The notes beneath the pieces are model-generated. The model searched no databases, was not told the origin of the DNA, and worked only from the letters and a program-made list of their open reading frames with translations. This document shows positions 1-5,776 of a stretch of DNA of 7,822 nt, one piece after another. Origin of the DNA: Betaproteobacteria bacterium (GTDB lineage Bacteria; Pseudomonadota; Gammaproteobacteria; Burkholderiales; Burkholderiaceae_C). The stretch is from assembly GCA_005884255.1 (NCBI GenBank), contig VBDL01000196.1, positions 1 through 7,822 on the forward strand, read 5' to 3'. Every line of letters starts with the position of its first letter. Position 1 is the stretch's first letter. Position numbers and translations under genes: made by a program.

Positions 1-1
1 C

Positions 2-265
2 GAGCTCGTCGAGCAGGCGCTGCGCAAGGGCGGCCCGAAGTGCGACAACGTCACCGTGATCTGCGTTGAGTGGGAGTCCGCCGAGGACAATGACAGCCTC
101 AGCGGCATCTCCACGCAAAGCCTCGGTGAAGAGGTGTTCGCGTGGACGATCCAGGCGAGCGTGCTCGGCCAGGAGCCGGCCGACGAACTCGACGAAGCCG
201 AGATCGAGCGCTCGATCAAGGAAATCAACGAGGCGATCCGGCGCTCCTCGCAGAAAAAGTCGTAG
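2..265 (+). CDS. PP2C-family serine/threonine protein phosphatase, C-terminal end (partial)
   Basis: The frame is open from the window edge, so only the last 87 codons are seen. Near the start it reads KGGPKCDNVTVICVEW. The DN-[IV]-T core is the final conserved motif of PP2C (PPM) metal-dependent phosphatases, whose Asp ligates the catalytic Mn/Mg. The rest is an acidic, then basic, probably helical tail (DELDEAEIERSIKEINEAIRR, ending in SQKKS) that is not part of the catalytic core. Such cytoplasmic phosphatases reverse Ser/Thr phosphorylation by Hanks-type kinases; a partner kinase, if present, would lie outside this window. The assignment rests on one motif plus the context that a PP2C gene often precedes rph in Burkholderiales. 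The TAG stop (263-265) lies inside the GTAG end of a REP-like element. GTG at 56 is an internal codon, not the true start. Confidence 0.72.
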   Translation, partial: ELVEQALRKGGPKCDNVTVICVEWESAEDNDSLSGISTQSLGEEVFAWTIQASVLGQEPADELDEAEIERSIKEINEAIRRSSQKKS

Positions 266-310
266 GGTGGGCTTCAGCCCACCATCCCCGTGGGCTGAAC
301 CCCACCCTAC
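262..310. repeat. REP-like palindromic doublet (two GTAG-headed arms, inverted)
   Basis: Two 21-nt arms, 262-282 and 290-310, are inverted copies of each other with a single C/C mismatch (272 versus 300), separated by the 7-nt loop CATCCCC. Each arm, read from its outer end, begins GTAG followed by GGTGGG and a TTCAGCCCAC tail. The left arm itself can fold as GGTGGGCT / AGCCCACC (266-273 with 276-283). A GTAG head followed by a short GC-rich palindrome is the hallmark of REP sequences mobilised by RAYT (TnpA-REP) transposases, and an inverted pair is the BIME layout; that part is family knowledge. No RAYT gene is in the window. There is no T-run after the stem, so it is a poor intrinsic terminator, but the long stem in the transcript could protect or attenuate mRNA between the phosphatase and rph. 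Confidence 0.75.
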
Positions 311-322
311 CAAGACTCCCTC

Positions 323-1048
323 ATGAGCTTCATCCGAACCTCCGGCCGCGCCGCCGATGCGCTGCGCCCGGTCACTCTGACCCGCCACTACACCAAGCAC
401 GCCGAGGGTTCGGTGCTCGTTGCCTTCGGTGACACCAAGGTGCTGTGCACCGCGTCGGTCGAAGAGCGCGTGCCGCCGCACAAGAAGGGCAGCGGCGAAG
501 GCTGGGTCACCGCCGAATACGGCATGCTGCCGCGTGCGACGCACACGCGCAGCGATCGCGAAGCGGCGCGCGGCAAGCAAAGCGGCCGCACGCAGGAGAT
601 CCAGCGCCTCATCGGCCGCTCGCTGCGCTGCGTGTTCGATCTCGCCGCTTTAGGTGAGCGCACGATCAGCCTCGATTGCGACGTGCTGCAGGCCGATGGC
701 GGCACGCGCACGGCGGCCATCACCGGTGCCTTCGTCGCCGCGCACGATGCGGTGAGCTGGCTGCTCGCGCAGGGCAAGATCGCGCGCAGCCCGATCACGG
801 ATTTCGTCGGCGCGGTGTCGGTGGGCATCGTCGAAGGCACGCCGCTGCTGGACCTCGAATACATCGAGGACTCCGTGTGCGACACCGACATGAACGTCGT
901 GATGACCGGCTCGCACGGCTTCGTCGAGATCCAGGGCACGGCCGAGGGCGCCGCCTTCACGCGGGCGCAGATGGACGAGCTGATGGAGCTGGCGGCCAAG
1001 GGCATCCGCGAACTGATCACCGCGCAGAAGGTCTCATTGGGCTTGTGA
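323..1048 (+). CDS. rph: Ribonuclease PH
   Basis: A 241-residue protein, normal full length for RNase PH, a phosphorolytic 3'-to-5' exoribonuclease that trims the 3' ends of tRNA precursors and other RNAs using inorganic phosphate and releases nucleoside diphosphates. It works as a cytoplasmic hexameric ring. Family landmarks are all visible: the N-terminal RxxxALRPVTLTRHYTKHAEGSV region, SGRTQEIQRLIGRSLR at about 87-102 (R89 matches the catalytic Arg86 of characterised enzymes), GGTRTAAITGA at 126-136 (T128 and R129 match the phosphate-binding Thr125/Arg126), and the acidic cluster DLEYIEDSVCDTDMN at 177-191 that binds metal. ATG 323 gives the correct conserved N-terminus, but no purine-rich ribosome site precedes it; the REP-like doublet ends only 12 bp upstream. 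The stop overlaps the rdgB start by one base (TGATG), implying translational coupling. Confidence 0.97.
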   Translation: MSFIRTSGRAADALRPVTLTRHYTKHAEGSVLVAFGDTKVLCTASVEERVPPHKKGSGEGWVTAEYGMLPRATHTRSDREAARGKQSGRTQEIQRLIGRSLRCVFDLAALGERTISLDCDVLQADGGTRTAAITGAFVAAHDAVSWLLAQGKIARSPITDFVGAVSVGIVEGTPLLDLEYIEDSVCDTDMNVVMTGSHGFVEIQGTAEGAAFTRAQMDELMELAAKGIRELITAQKVSLGL

Positions 1049-1677
1049 TGAAGCTGGTCCTCGCCTCCAACAACGCCAAGAAGCTCGCCGAGCTGAAGGT
1101 GTTGTTCGCGCCCTTGTTGCTGGACTTGGTGGCTCAGGGCACGCTCGGCATCGCGGAGGCCGAGGAGCCGCACTTCAGCTTCGTCGAGAACGCACTGGCC
1201 AAGGCGCGGCATGCGGCGCGCAAGAGCGACGGCCCCGCCATCGCCGACGATTCGGGCCTGTGCGTCGATGCGCTCGGCGGCGCGCCGGGCGTGGTGTCGG
1301 CGCACTATGCGTCGGTGGCGCTGCCGCCGGGGGACCGCGAGGTGCAGCGCCGCGTGCAGGACGAGGCCAACAACCGGCTGCTGCTGGAGCGCCTGCACAA
1401 CCGCGACGACCGCCGGGCACGCTTCGTCAGCACACTGGTGGCGCTGCGCTCCGCTGACGATCCCGAACCGCTGACTGCCTTAGGCCGCTGGGAGGGCGAA
1501 ATCCTGCGCGCGCCGCGCGGCAAGGGCGGCTTCGGCTACGACCCCCTGATGTGGATCCCGTCGCTGTCGCACACGGTGGCCGAGCTGCCCGCCGAGCAGA
1601 AGAACGCGCTGAGCCACCGCGCGCTCGCCGCGCGCCAGATGCTGCAATTGATGCGTGAGGTGTGGCACCTTGGGTGA
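1048..1677 (+). CDS. rdgB: dITP/XTP pyrophosphatase (RdgB/HAM1 family)
   Basis: A 209-residue HAM1-like nucleotide sanitation enzyme that hydrolyses non-canonical purine nucleotides (dITP/ITP, XTP) to monophosphates plus pyrophosphate, keeping deaminated bases out of DNA and RNA. Motifs in order: LASNNAKKLAEL at 5-16 (triphosphate-binding loop), FVENALAKARHAA at 45-57, PAIADDSGLCVDALGGAPGV at 63-82 with D68 aligning with the general-base Asp69 of E. coli RdgB, GKGGFGYDP at 158-166, and the SHR signature at 189-191. E. coli RdgB is 197 residues, so this is slightly longer, mostly in the loop between 92 and 145. ATG 1048 overlaps the rph stop by one base; a GTG codon directly before it (1045) is in frame but less likely. 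The 3' end overlaps the hemW reading frame. Confidence 0.96.
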   Translation: MKLVLASNNAKKLAELKVLFAPLLLDLVAQGTLGIAEAEEPHFSFVENALAKARHAARKSDGPAIADDSGLCVDALGGAPGVVSAHYASVALPPGDREVQRRVQDEANNRLLLERLHNRDDRRARFVSTLVALRSADDPEPLTALGRWEGEILRAPRGKGGFGYDPLMWIPSLSHTVAELPAEQKNALSHRALAARQMLQLMREVWHLG

Positions 1678-2857
1678 CGTGCTAGCGAGATATCTGCGGC
1701 CGGGCACCTTGCAGCTCGGCGCGCCGCCGCCGCTGGCGCTGTACGTGCACCTGCCGTGGTGCCTGAAGAAGTGTCCGTATTGCGACTTCAATTCCCACGA
1801 GTGGAGCGCTGGCGCGCCGCCCGAGGATCGCTACCTCGACGCCGTGCGCGCCGATCTCGATGCCGCACTGCCACTGGTGTGGGGCCGCCGCATCGTGAGC
1901 GTCTTCATCGGAGGCGGCACGCCGAGCCTGTTCTCGCCCGAAGCGATCGATCGGCTGCTCGCCGACGTGCGCGCGCGGCTGCCGCTGGAGCCCGGCTGCG
2001 AGATCACGCTGGAAGCCAACCCCGGCACCTTCGAGCGCGAGCGCTTCCGCGCGTTTCGCGCCGCCGGCGTCACGCGCTTGTCGATCGGCGTGCAGAGCTT
2101 CGACGACGCGAAGCTGAAGGCGCTCGGCCGCGTGCACGACCGCACGCAGGCGATGGCCGCGATCGAAGAGGCCGCCGCGGCCTTCGACACCTTCAACATC
2201 GACCTGATGTATGCGCTGCCGCAGCAGACGCTGGCCGAGCTCGAGTCGGATTTGAGGCAGGCGCTGGCCTTCGAGCCGCCGCACCTGAGCGTCTACCACC
2301 TGACGATCGAGCCGAACACCTTCTTCGCCAAGCATCCGCCCCCGGTGCCCGACGATGACCTGGCGTCCGAGATGCTCGACCGCATCGCCGAGGTCACGGC
2401 CGCCGCAGGTCTGCAGCGCTACGAGGTGTCGGCCTATGCGCGCGCGGGCCACCAGTGCACGCACAACCTGAACTACTGGCAGTTCGGCGACTACCTCGGC
2501 ATCGGCGCCGGCGCGCACAGCAAGCTCAGCTATCCGCATCGCGTCGTGCGCCAGGTGCGCTGGCGCGAACCGGTCGCCTACATGCGCGAGGCGCTGGCCG
2601 GGAACGCGGTGTCGAACGACGACGAGGTAGCGCGCGACCAGCTGCCCTTCGAGTTCATGCTCAACGCGCTGCGCTTGCGCGAGGGTTTCGAGTTGGCGCG
2701 CTTCCAGGAGCGCACCGGCCTGCCGCCAAGCGCGATCGACGCGCCGCTGCGCGAGGCAGAGGCGCGCGGCCTCATCGAGCGCGACTGGCAGCGCGTGCGG
2801 CCTACCGCACGCGGTTTCGACTTCCTCTCCGATTTGCAGTCGCTGTTCCTGGGGTAG
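1655..2857 (+). CDS. hemW: Radical SAM heme chaperone HemW
   Basis: Up to 400 residues. Numbered from GTG 1655, the radical-SAM cluster motif is C36-LKK-C40-PY-C43-DF. The residue two after the last Cys is Phe, whereas true oxygen-independent coproporphyrinogen oxidase HemN has a fourth Cys there. GGGTPS at 86-91 belongs to the SAM-binding region and HNLNYW at 270-275 is the HNxxYW heme-binding motif typical of HemW. A C-terminal HemN-type winged domain covers about 325-400. HemW is thought to bind heme and deliver it to respiratory proteins rather than make it, although it is often mis-annotated as HemN. The start is uncertain: GTG 1655 is the longest frame (23-nt overlap with rdgB). TTG 1670 has the best ribosome site (GAGGTG at 1657-1662, 7-nt spacing), and GTG 1679 just avoids overlap. 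All keep the conserved LRPGTLQL segment and everything after it. Confidence 0.93.
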   Translation: MRCGTLGDVLARYLRPGTLQLGAPPPLALYVHLPWCLKKCPYCDFNSHEWSAGAPPEDRYLDAVRADLDAALPLVWGRRIVSVFIGGGTPSLFSPEAIDRLLADVRARLPLEPGCEITLEANPGTFERERFRAFRAAGVTRLSIGVQSFDDAKLKALGRVHDRTQAMAAIEEAAAAFDTFNIDLMYALPQQTLAELESDLRQALAFEPPHLSVYHLTIEPNTFFAKHPPPVPDDDLASEMLDRIAEVTAAAGLQRYEVSAYARAGHQCTHNLNYWQFGDYLGIGAGAHSKLSYPHRVVRQVRWREPVAYMREALAGNAVSNDDEVARDQLPFEFMLNALRLREGFELARFQERTGLPPSAIDAPLREAEARGLIERDWQRVRPTARGFDFLSDLQSLFLG

Positions 2858-2885
2858 CGACCACTGCCTAGGGTAGCGACCACTG
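2852..2885. repeat. 15-bp direct repeat across the hemW / wzi convergent junction
   Basis: GGGTAGCGACCACTG occurs at 2852-2866 and again, identically, at 2871-2885, a 19-bp period. The first copy contains the hemW stop codon (TAG 2855-2857). The second encodes, on the minus strand, the final Q-W-S-L-P residues of the Wzi-like protein, whose stop is formed at the boundary between the copies (2868-2870). The gap between the two convergent stop codons is only 10 bp, and no terminator hairpin is visible in it. Confidence 0.8.
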
Positions 2886-4345
2886 TGCCTGCACGCCGAG
2901 CTGCAGGTTACGGCGGCGCAGGCTGCCCACGTCGGCGCCCTGGCTCAATTGTGTCCATGCGAAGGCAGGCGTGAGCTTGATCGGGCCGAGCGCATACGAG
3001 CGCTGCGCCTGCAGCCCGAGCAGCTTGCCATGCGGCGGATCGGCGATGCCGGGCACATAGGCGCCGAGCGACACGCCGACGCGACCGATGTGCGCGCGCA
3101 GCAGCTGCTCGCCCTCTTCGGACAGCCAGCCCAGCGTCAGCAGCCGGCTGTCCGGCCCCTGCGATGCGCCGCTCCAGCGCGTGCCGTTGGTGTAGCCCTG
3201 CCGCAATAGGTGTTGGCGTACTCGGCGTACCAGCGCTGTGCGCCATCGGCGCTCCAGGCCTCCACGCCGAACAGGCCGAGGAATTTCGACGGCAGGATGC
3301 CGGCCTGATCCTCGCCGATCATCTGGCCGTAGAAGGCGCAGCGACGCGCACGGCCGCAACTTACGCGCAGGTCATAGCCAGCCATCTCGTTGGCTGGGTC
3401 GACGGCGGCCTGCGCTGCCGTGTCGGCGTTCAGGCCGGTGCCGAAGAAGGCGCGCAGAAAGTTGCGAACGCCGCCGGGACGCCCCTCGCCGTCGGTCTGG
3501 ATGGTGCGGCTCAGACCCACCTCGACCTGTGGATGCGGCTTGAAGCTCAGGCGCAGCCCGCTCATCAGGAAACCCGTGGGCTGCTGTGCGACGACCGCCG
3601 GATCGCGTGCCTTGGCGACGAAGAATTCGAAGCTCCACGGCCCCACCCATGCGAGCCACGGTGTCGTGGGCGCCCGCGCGCTGGCGCGCTGCGCGCCGAA
3701 GGCAATCCACTGTGGCGTGTTGTTGCCGAGGATCAGGCTGCTCTGCCAGCCCGGCCCCCACCAATGCGGCGTGGCCGAGAGCTGCAGGTTCAGGCCGAGC
3801 GCCTGCGCCACCAGTGCCGAGTCGTCCAGCCGCCAGGTGGCACGGGTCGTCGTGGCCGGTGCGGACAGGTCCAGCGCATCGGACACCGGGGCTTGCTCGA
3901 TGCGCACGCCCAGGCGCGCGTCGAGCCAGCTCGGCATGCCGGCCGCACCGCTCAGCGCCGACGTGTGGAGCGCGGCCGTGGTGCCTGGCGTGTAGTTGTC
4001 GCCGAACCCCACGGGCGCCTCTTTGCGCGAGCGCAGCTGCAGGCTCGCATCGGCCTGCGCGGCACGCGCCAGATCGCGGCGCAGCGCATCGCGCGCGGCG
4101 GCCAGCGCGTCGGGCAATTCGGTGGGCAGCTCATCGAGCGCTTCGCGCACCGCCTGCGCCGGCAAGGGCCATTGCGTGAGAGGCAATGCCAAACCGGCTT
4201 CATCGGCCAGGCGCTGCAAGTGATGGCGTGCGCTGACCGAGGGCACGTAGGGCAGCGAGGCCGGCGTCGCCGCACGCACCTCGATCCCCGCAGCGCCGCA
4301 CAGCATCCAGAGGCCGAACCAAGCGCGATGCCATCGCCGAAACAC
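2868..4345 (-). pseudogene. Wzi-family capsule assembly / outer-membrane protein, frameshifted
   Basis: This reads as one gene in two frames. Upstream frame (4345 to about 3210): a signal peptide (WFGLWMLCGAAGIEVRA, likely cut near residue 25) and an Ala-rich helical region at about 38-105. After that come the beta-barrel stretches characteristic of the Wzi (Caps_assemb_Wzi) family: PHWWGPGWQSSLILGNN at 193-209, WVGPWSFEFFVAK, and GEDQAGILPSKFLGLFGVEAW to WYAEYANTYC near 344-381. This frame then runs into unrelated Arg/Ala-rich sequence and stops at 3137. The continuation, QGYTNGTRWSGASQGPDSR and onward to a barrel-like end QAQWSLP, is in the other frame (about 3209 to 2868). Joined length is about 490 residues, normal for the family. 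Wzi proteins anchor capsular polysaccharide in the outer membrane. No polysaccharide genes are adjacent. The GTG start has AAAGG (4354-4358) 8 nt upstream. A sequencing error cannot be excluded. Confidence 0.82.
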
Positions 4346-4353
4346 TGGAACGA

Positions 4354-4358
4354 CCTTT
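4354..4358 (-). promoter_or_regulatory. Ribosome binding site of the Wzi-like gene
   Basis: On the minus strand AAAGG stands 8 nt before GTG 4345. It supports this GTG as the start, and the encoded N-terminus is a good Sec signal peptide (basic MFRRWHR, hydrophobic core, small residues at the cut). Confidence 0.6.
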
Positions 4359-4399
4359 CACGGGAGCGGGGGTAGGCGGGGGCTGCAAGCAGCATGCCA

Positions 4400-4422
4400 G
4401 TGTGATCTTGTTGGCATCACAC
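4400..4422. repeat. 7-bp inverted repeat between lysR and the Wzi-like gene
   Basis: GTGTGAT (4400-4406) and ATCACAC (4416-4422) are perfect inverted arms around a 9-nt spacer. They lie 41 bp beyond the lysR stop and 55 bp before the Wzi-like start, in a 117-bp gap. There is no U-run on either strand, so it is not a standard intrinsic terminator. The half-sites resemble CRP-type TGTGA/TCACA, but the spacing is 11 instead of 6. It may be an operator or an mRNA hairpin; the function is unknown. Confidence 0.45.
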
Positions 4423-4462
4423 GGGTAGGGGCCGGTGCGCTCTGCGCGCGTCTTGGGCAGCG

Positions 4463-5377
4463 TCAGGCGGCGACCACCATCGACTGGCGCGAGCGCTCCA
4501 GCTCTTCGCGCAGCCACGTGCGCAGTGCGACCAGCGGTGGCCAGTCGCGCAGGCTCGGCGGGTACACCAGGTGGTAGTTGTAGCCGCCTTCGAGGGTGAT
4601 CGCCTGCGGCCACAGGCGCGCCAGGCGCTGCTCGCCGAATGCATCGGCGGCGAGCAGCTCGCGCGCCAAGGCGATGCCCAGCCCTTGCTCGGCCGCCTGC
4701 AGCATCAGGCCGGCATCGTTGAAGCTGGCCACCGGCACGACCCGACGTTTCACGCCCATTGCGGCGAACCAGTGCGCCCACGTGTCCACGTCGCCGAGCA
4801 GGGGCTCATCGGCGAGCGCCTGCGCCGGCGCACCGGCGAGCCGGCGCGCCGTGGCCGGCGTGCCCACCGCGACGAAGGGCGACTCGATCAGCAACTCGTT
4901 CTCCAGCCCCGGCCACGGCCCCTTGCCCTGACGCACCGCGGCGTGGAAGCCCTCGCGCTGCAGGTCCATCACGCGGTGTGAGGCGTCGAGCTCGATCGCG
5001 ATGTCCGGATGGGCGTCGCGCCAGCGCGCGATGCGCGGCAGCAGCCAGCGCTGCGCGAACGAGGGCAGCGTGGTCAGGCGCAGGCGCCGCTCGGTACCGC
5101 CGTCGGCCGCCGCGGCGGCATGCACGGCTTCGTCCAGCTGCACCCAGGCGCGCTCCACACCCTGCAGCAGCGCCTCGCCGGCGGCGTTGAGCACGATGCG
5201 CCGGCCGCGGCGGTGGAACAGCTCGAAGCCGAGCTGCTCCTCCAGACCGCGGATCTGCTGGCTCACCGCGCCGTGCGTGAGGCTCAGCTCCTCGGCGGCG
5301 GCGCGCAGGTTCTGCAGCCGCGCCGCAGCGCGAAAGGCCGCGAGGTTCTGCAGCGGCAGGCGAGGAAGGCGAGGCAT
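4463..5377 (-). CDS. LysR-type transcriptional regulator, GcvA-like
   Basis: A 304-residue protein of usual LysR length. The N-terminal winged helix-turn-helix at about 8-66 reads LPLQNLAAFRAAARLQNLRAA, then LTHGAVSQQIRGLEEQLGFELF and the wing HRRGRRIVLNAAGEALL. A linker helix follows, and the periplasmic-binding-like effector domain spans about 97-295 with LPSFAQRWLLPRIARW (104-119) and GKGPWPGL (151-158). These closely echo E. coli GcvA (LPSFAIHWLVPRL, GRGNWPGL), so it belongs to the GcvA/AmpR/TrpI branch; the ligand cannot be read from the sequence. It is transcribed divergently from a DUF1127-like gene with 105 bp between the start codons. A perfect palindrome sits 2 bp upstream of its ATG, where a ribosome site would be expected, suggesting autorepression. 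No clear Shine-Dalgarno is seen. Confidence 0.93.
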   Translation of the reverse strand: MPRLPRLPLQNLAAFRAAARLQNLRAAAEELSLTHGAVSQQIRGLEEQLGFELFHRRGRRIVLNAAGEALLQGVERAWVQLDEAVHAAAAADGGTERRLRLTTLPSFAQRWLLPRIARWRDAHPDIAIELDASHRVMDLQREGFHAAVRQGKGPWPGLENELLIESPFVAVGTPATARRLAGAPAQALADEPLLGDVDTWAHWFAAMGVKRRVVPVASFNDAGLMLQAAEQGLGIALARELLAADAFGEQRLARLWPQAITLEGGYNYHLVYPPSLRDWPPLVALRTWLREELERSRQSMVVAA

Positions 5378-5379
5378 GC

Positions 5380-5398
5380 TGGTGAGCTTAGCTCACCA
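5380..5398. promoter_or_regulatory. Candidate LysR operator palindrome
   Basis: TGGTGAGCTTAGCTCACCA is a perfect 19-bp palindrome (9-bp arms, one central base at 5389). It contains TGAGC-N3-GCTCA, which meets the T-N11-A rule of LysR-type recognition sites. It lies between the divergent starts, ending 2 bp before the lysR ATG. That it binds this LysR protein is an inference from position and symmetry. Confidence 0.6.
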
Positions 5399-5441
5399 AG
5401 CTGGCTGGAACAAATCGATTCCATCGGGCAGGCTGGGCATC

Positions 5442-5447
5442 TATTCT
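5442..5447 (+). promoter_or_regulatory. Possible -10 element for the DUF1127-like gene
   Basis: TATTCT matches the sigma-70 -10 consensus at four of six positions and lies 35 bp before ATG 5483. The sequence at the -35 position (around TTCCAT, 5419-5424) is poor, as expected for an activator-dependent promoter. A start about 7 nt after the -10 would put the palindrome centre near -65, the classic LysR recognition position. This is a tentative call by eye. Confidence 0.3.
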
Positions 5448-5482
5448 CACCAGCATGCAAAACGCCCCCTGGAGAGATCACC

Positions 5483-5764
5483 ATGCACAGCGTCTGCCTG
5501 CCTCAACTGATTCGCCTCTCGCGCCCCTGGCCCTTGCGTTGGCTGGATGCGGCATCCGATGCACTCTCTCGCCTGCGGCAGCGCCACCAGCATGCGATCG
5601 ACGTCGCCGCAGCGGTCGAACTGAGCGAAGAGACTCTGCGCGACATCGGCGCGCCCGATGAATTGCTGCGCGAAGCGGCGGCGCGGCGCGAAGCAGACTA
5701 TCTGCGAGCGGCGGAATTGCGGCTGGGCTTCGGCCGCGGCGTCACCGATCGCGGCGCCTGGTAG
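5483..5764 (+). CDS. Small DUF1127-like protein
   Basis: A 93-residue basic, soluble protein with no signal peptide or membrane segment. The segment RWLDAASDALSRLRQRHQHAIDVAAAVELSEETLRDIGAPDELLREA (about 19-65) resembles DUF1127 (YjiS-like) proteins: a Trp near the start, an Arg-rich helix, then the LRDIG turn (52-56) followed by a further helix. DUF1127 proteins elsewhere have been linked to growth, phosphate/carbon metabolism and RNA-related roles, but none of this can be read from the sequence here. ATG 5483 is chosen because GGAGAG (5471-5476) lies 6 nt upstream; the longer open frame continuing upstream runs through lysR and is not real. It is divergent from the LysR gene and probably its target. 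Its stop is 12 bp from the convergent cheB stop. Confidence 0.8.
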   Translation: MHSVCLPQLIRLSRPWPLRWLDAASDALSRLRQRHQHAIDVAAAVELSEETLRDIGAPDELLREAAARREADYLRAAELRLGFGRGVTDRGAW

Positions 5765-5776
5765 CCTTGGCTTGGA

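Larger units (their letters stand above)
5374..5458. repeat. 13-bp inverted repeat flanking the lysR / DUF1127 promoter region
   Basis: GCATGCTGGTGAG (5374-5386) and CTCACCAGCATGC (5446-5458) are perfect inverted copies 59 nt apart. The left copy covers the lysR start codon and the left arm of the 19-bp palindrome, so the CTCACC half-site occurs three times in the region (twice in the palindrome, once at 5446-5451). This looks like a recognition site plus a distal activation site, or a looping pair. Confidence 0.65.

Noticed and set aside
262..310. Intrinsic terminator after the phosphatase gene
   Set aside because: The stem is strong but is followed by CAAGACTCCC, not a T-run, and the GTAG-headed inverted arms fit a REP doublet better.
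388..1398. Long minus-strand open frame (336 codons) opposite rph and rdgB
   Set aside because: Its translation is low-complexity and matches no family I recognise, while the plus strand carries two unmistakable enzymes. High GC makes long antisense frames common.
1655..2857. HemN (oxygen-independent coproporphyrinogen III oxidase)
   Set aside because: The fourth cysteine of the HemN CxxxCxxCxC motif is replaced by Phe, and the HNxxYW heme-binding motif of HemW is present.
3195..3215. Programmed ribosomal frameshift in the Wzi-like gene
   Set aside because: No slippery heptamer of the X-XXY-YYZ type and no obvious downstream pseudoknot or stimulatory element is seen; this family is not known for recoding.
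3164..4375. 403-codon plus-strand frame opposite the Wzi-like gene
   Set aside because: Its translation is Arg/Ala-rich shadow sequence, whereas the minus strand shows a signal peptide, barrel motifs and a ribosome site.
4401..4421. CRP binding site (TGTGA...TCACA)
   Set aside because: The spacer between half-sites is 11 bp rather than the 6 bp needed by CRP-type dimers.
5009..5482. Long N-terminal extension of the DUF1127-like frame
   Set aside because: The extension runs antisense through lysR and its promoter region; DUF1127 proteins are small and the start at 5483 is well supported.
5455..5661. 68-codon frame starting at ATG 5455
   Set aside because: It lies in another frame overlapping the DUF1127-like gene, lacks a ribosome site and has no recognisable content; the gene at 5483 has GGAGAG at ideal spacing.
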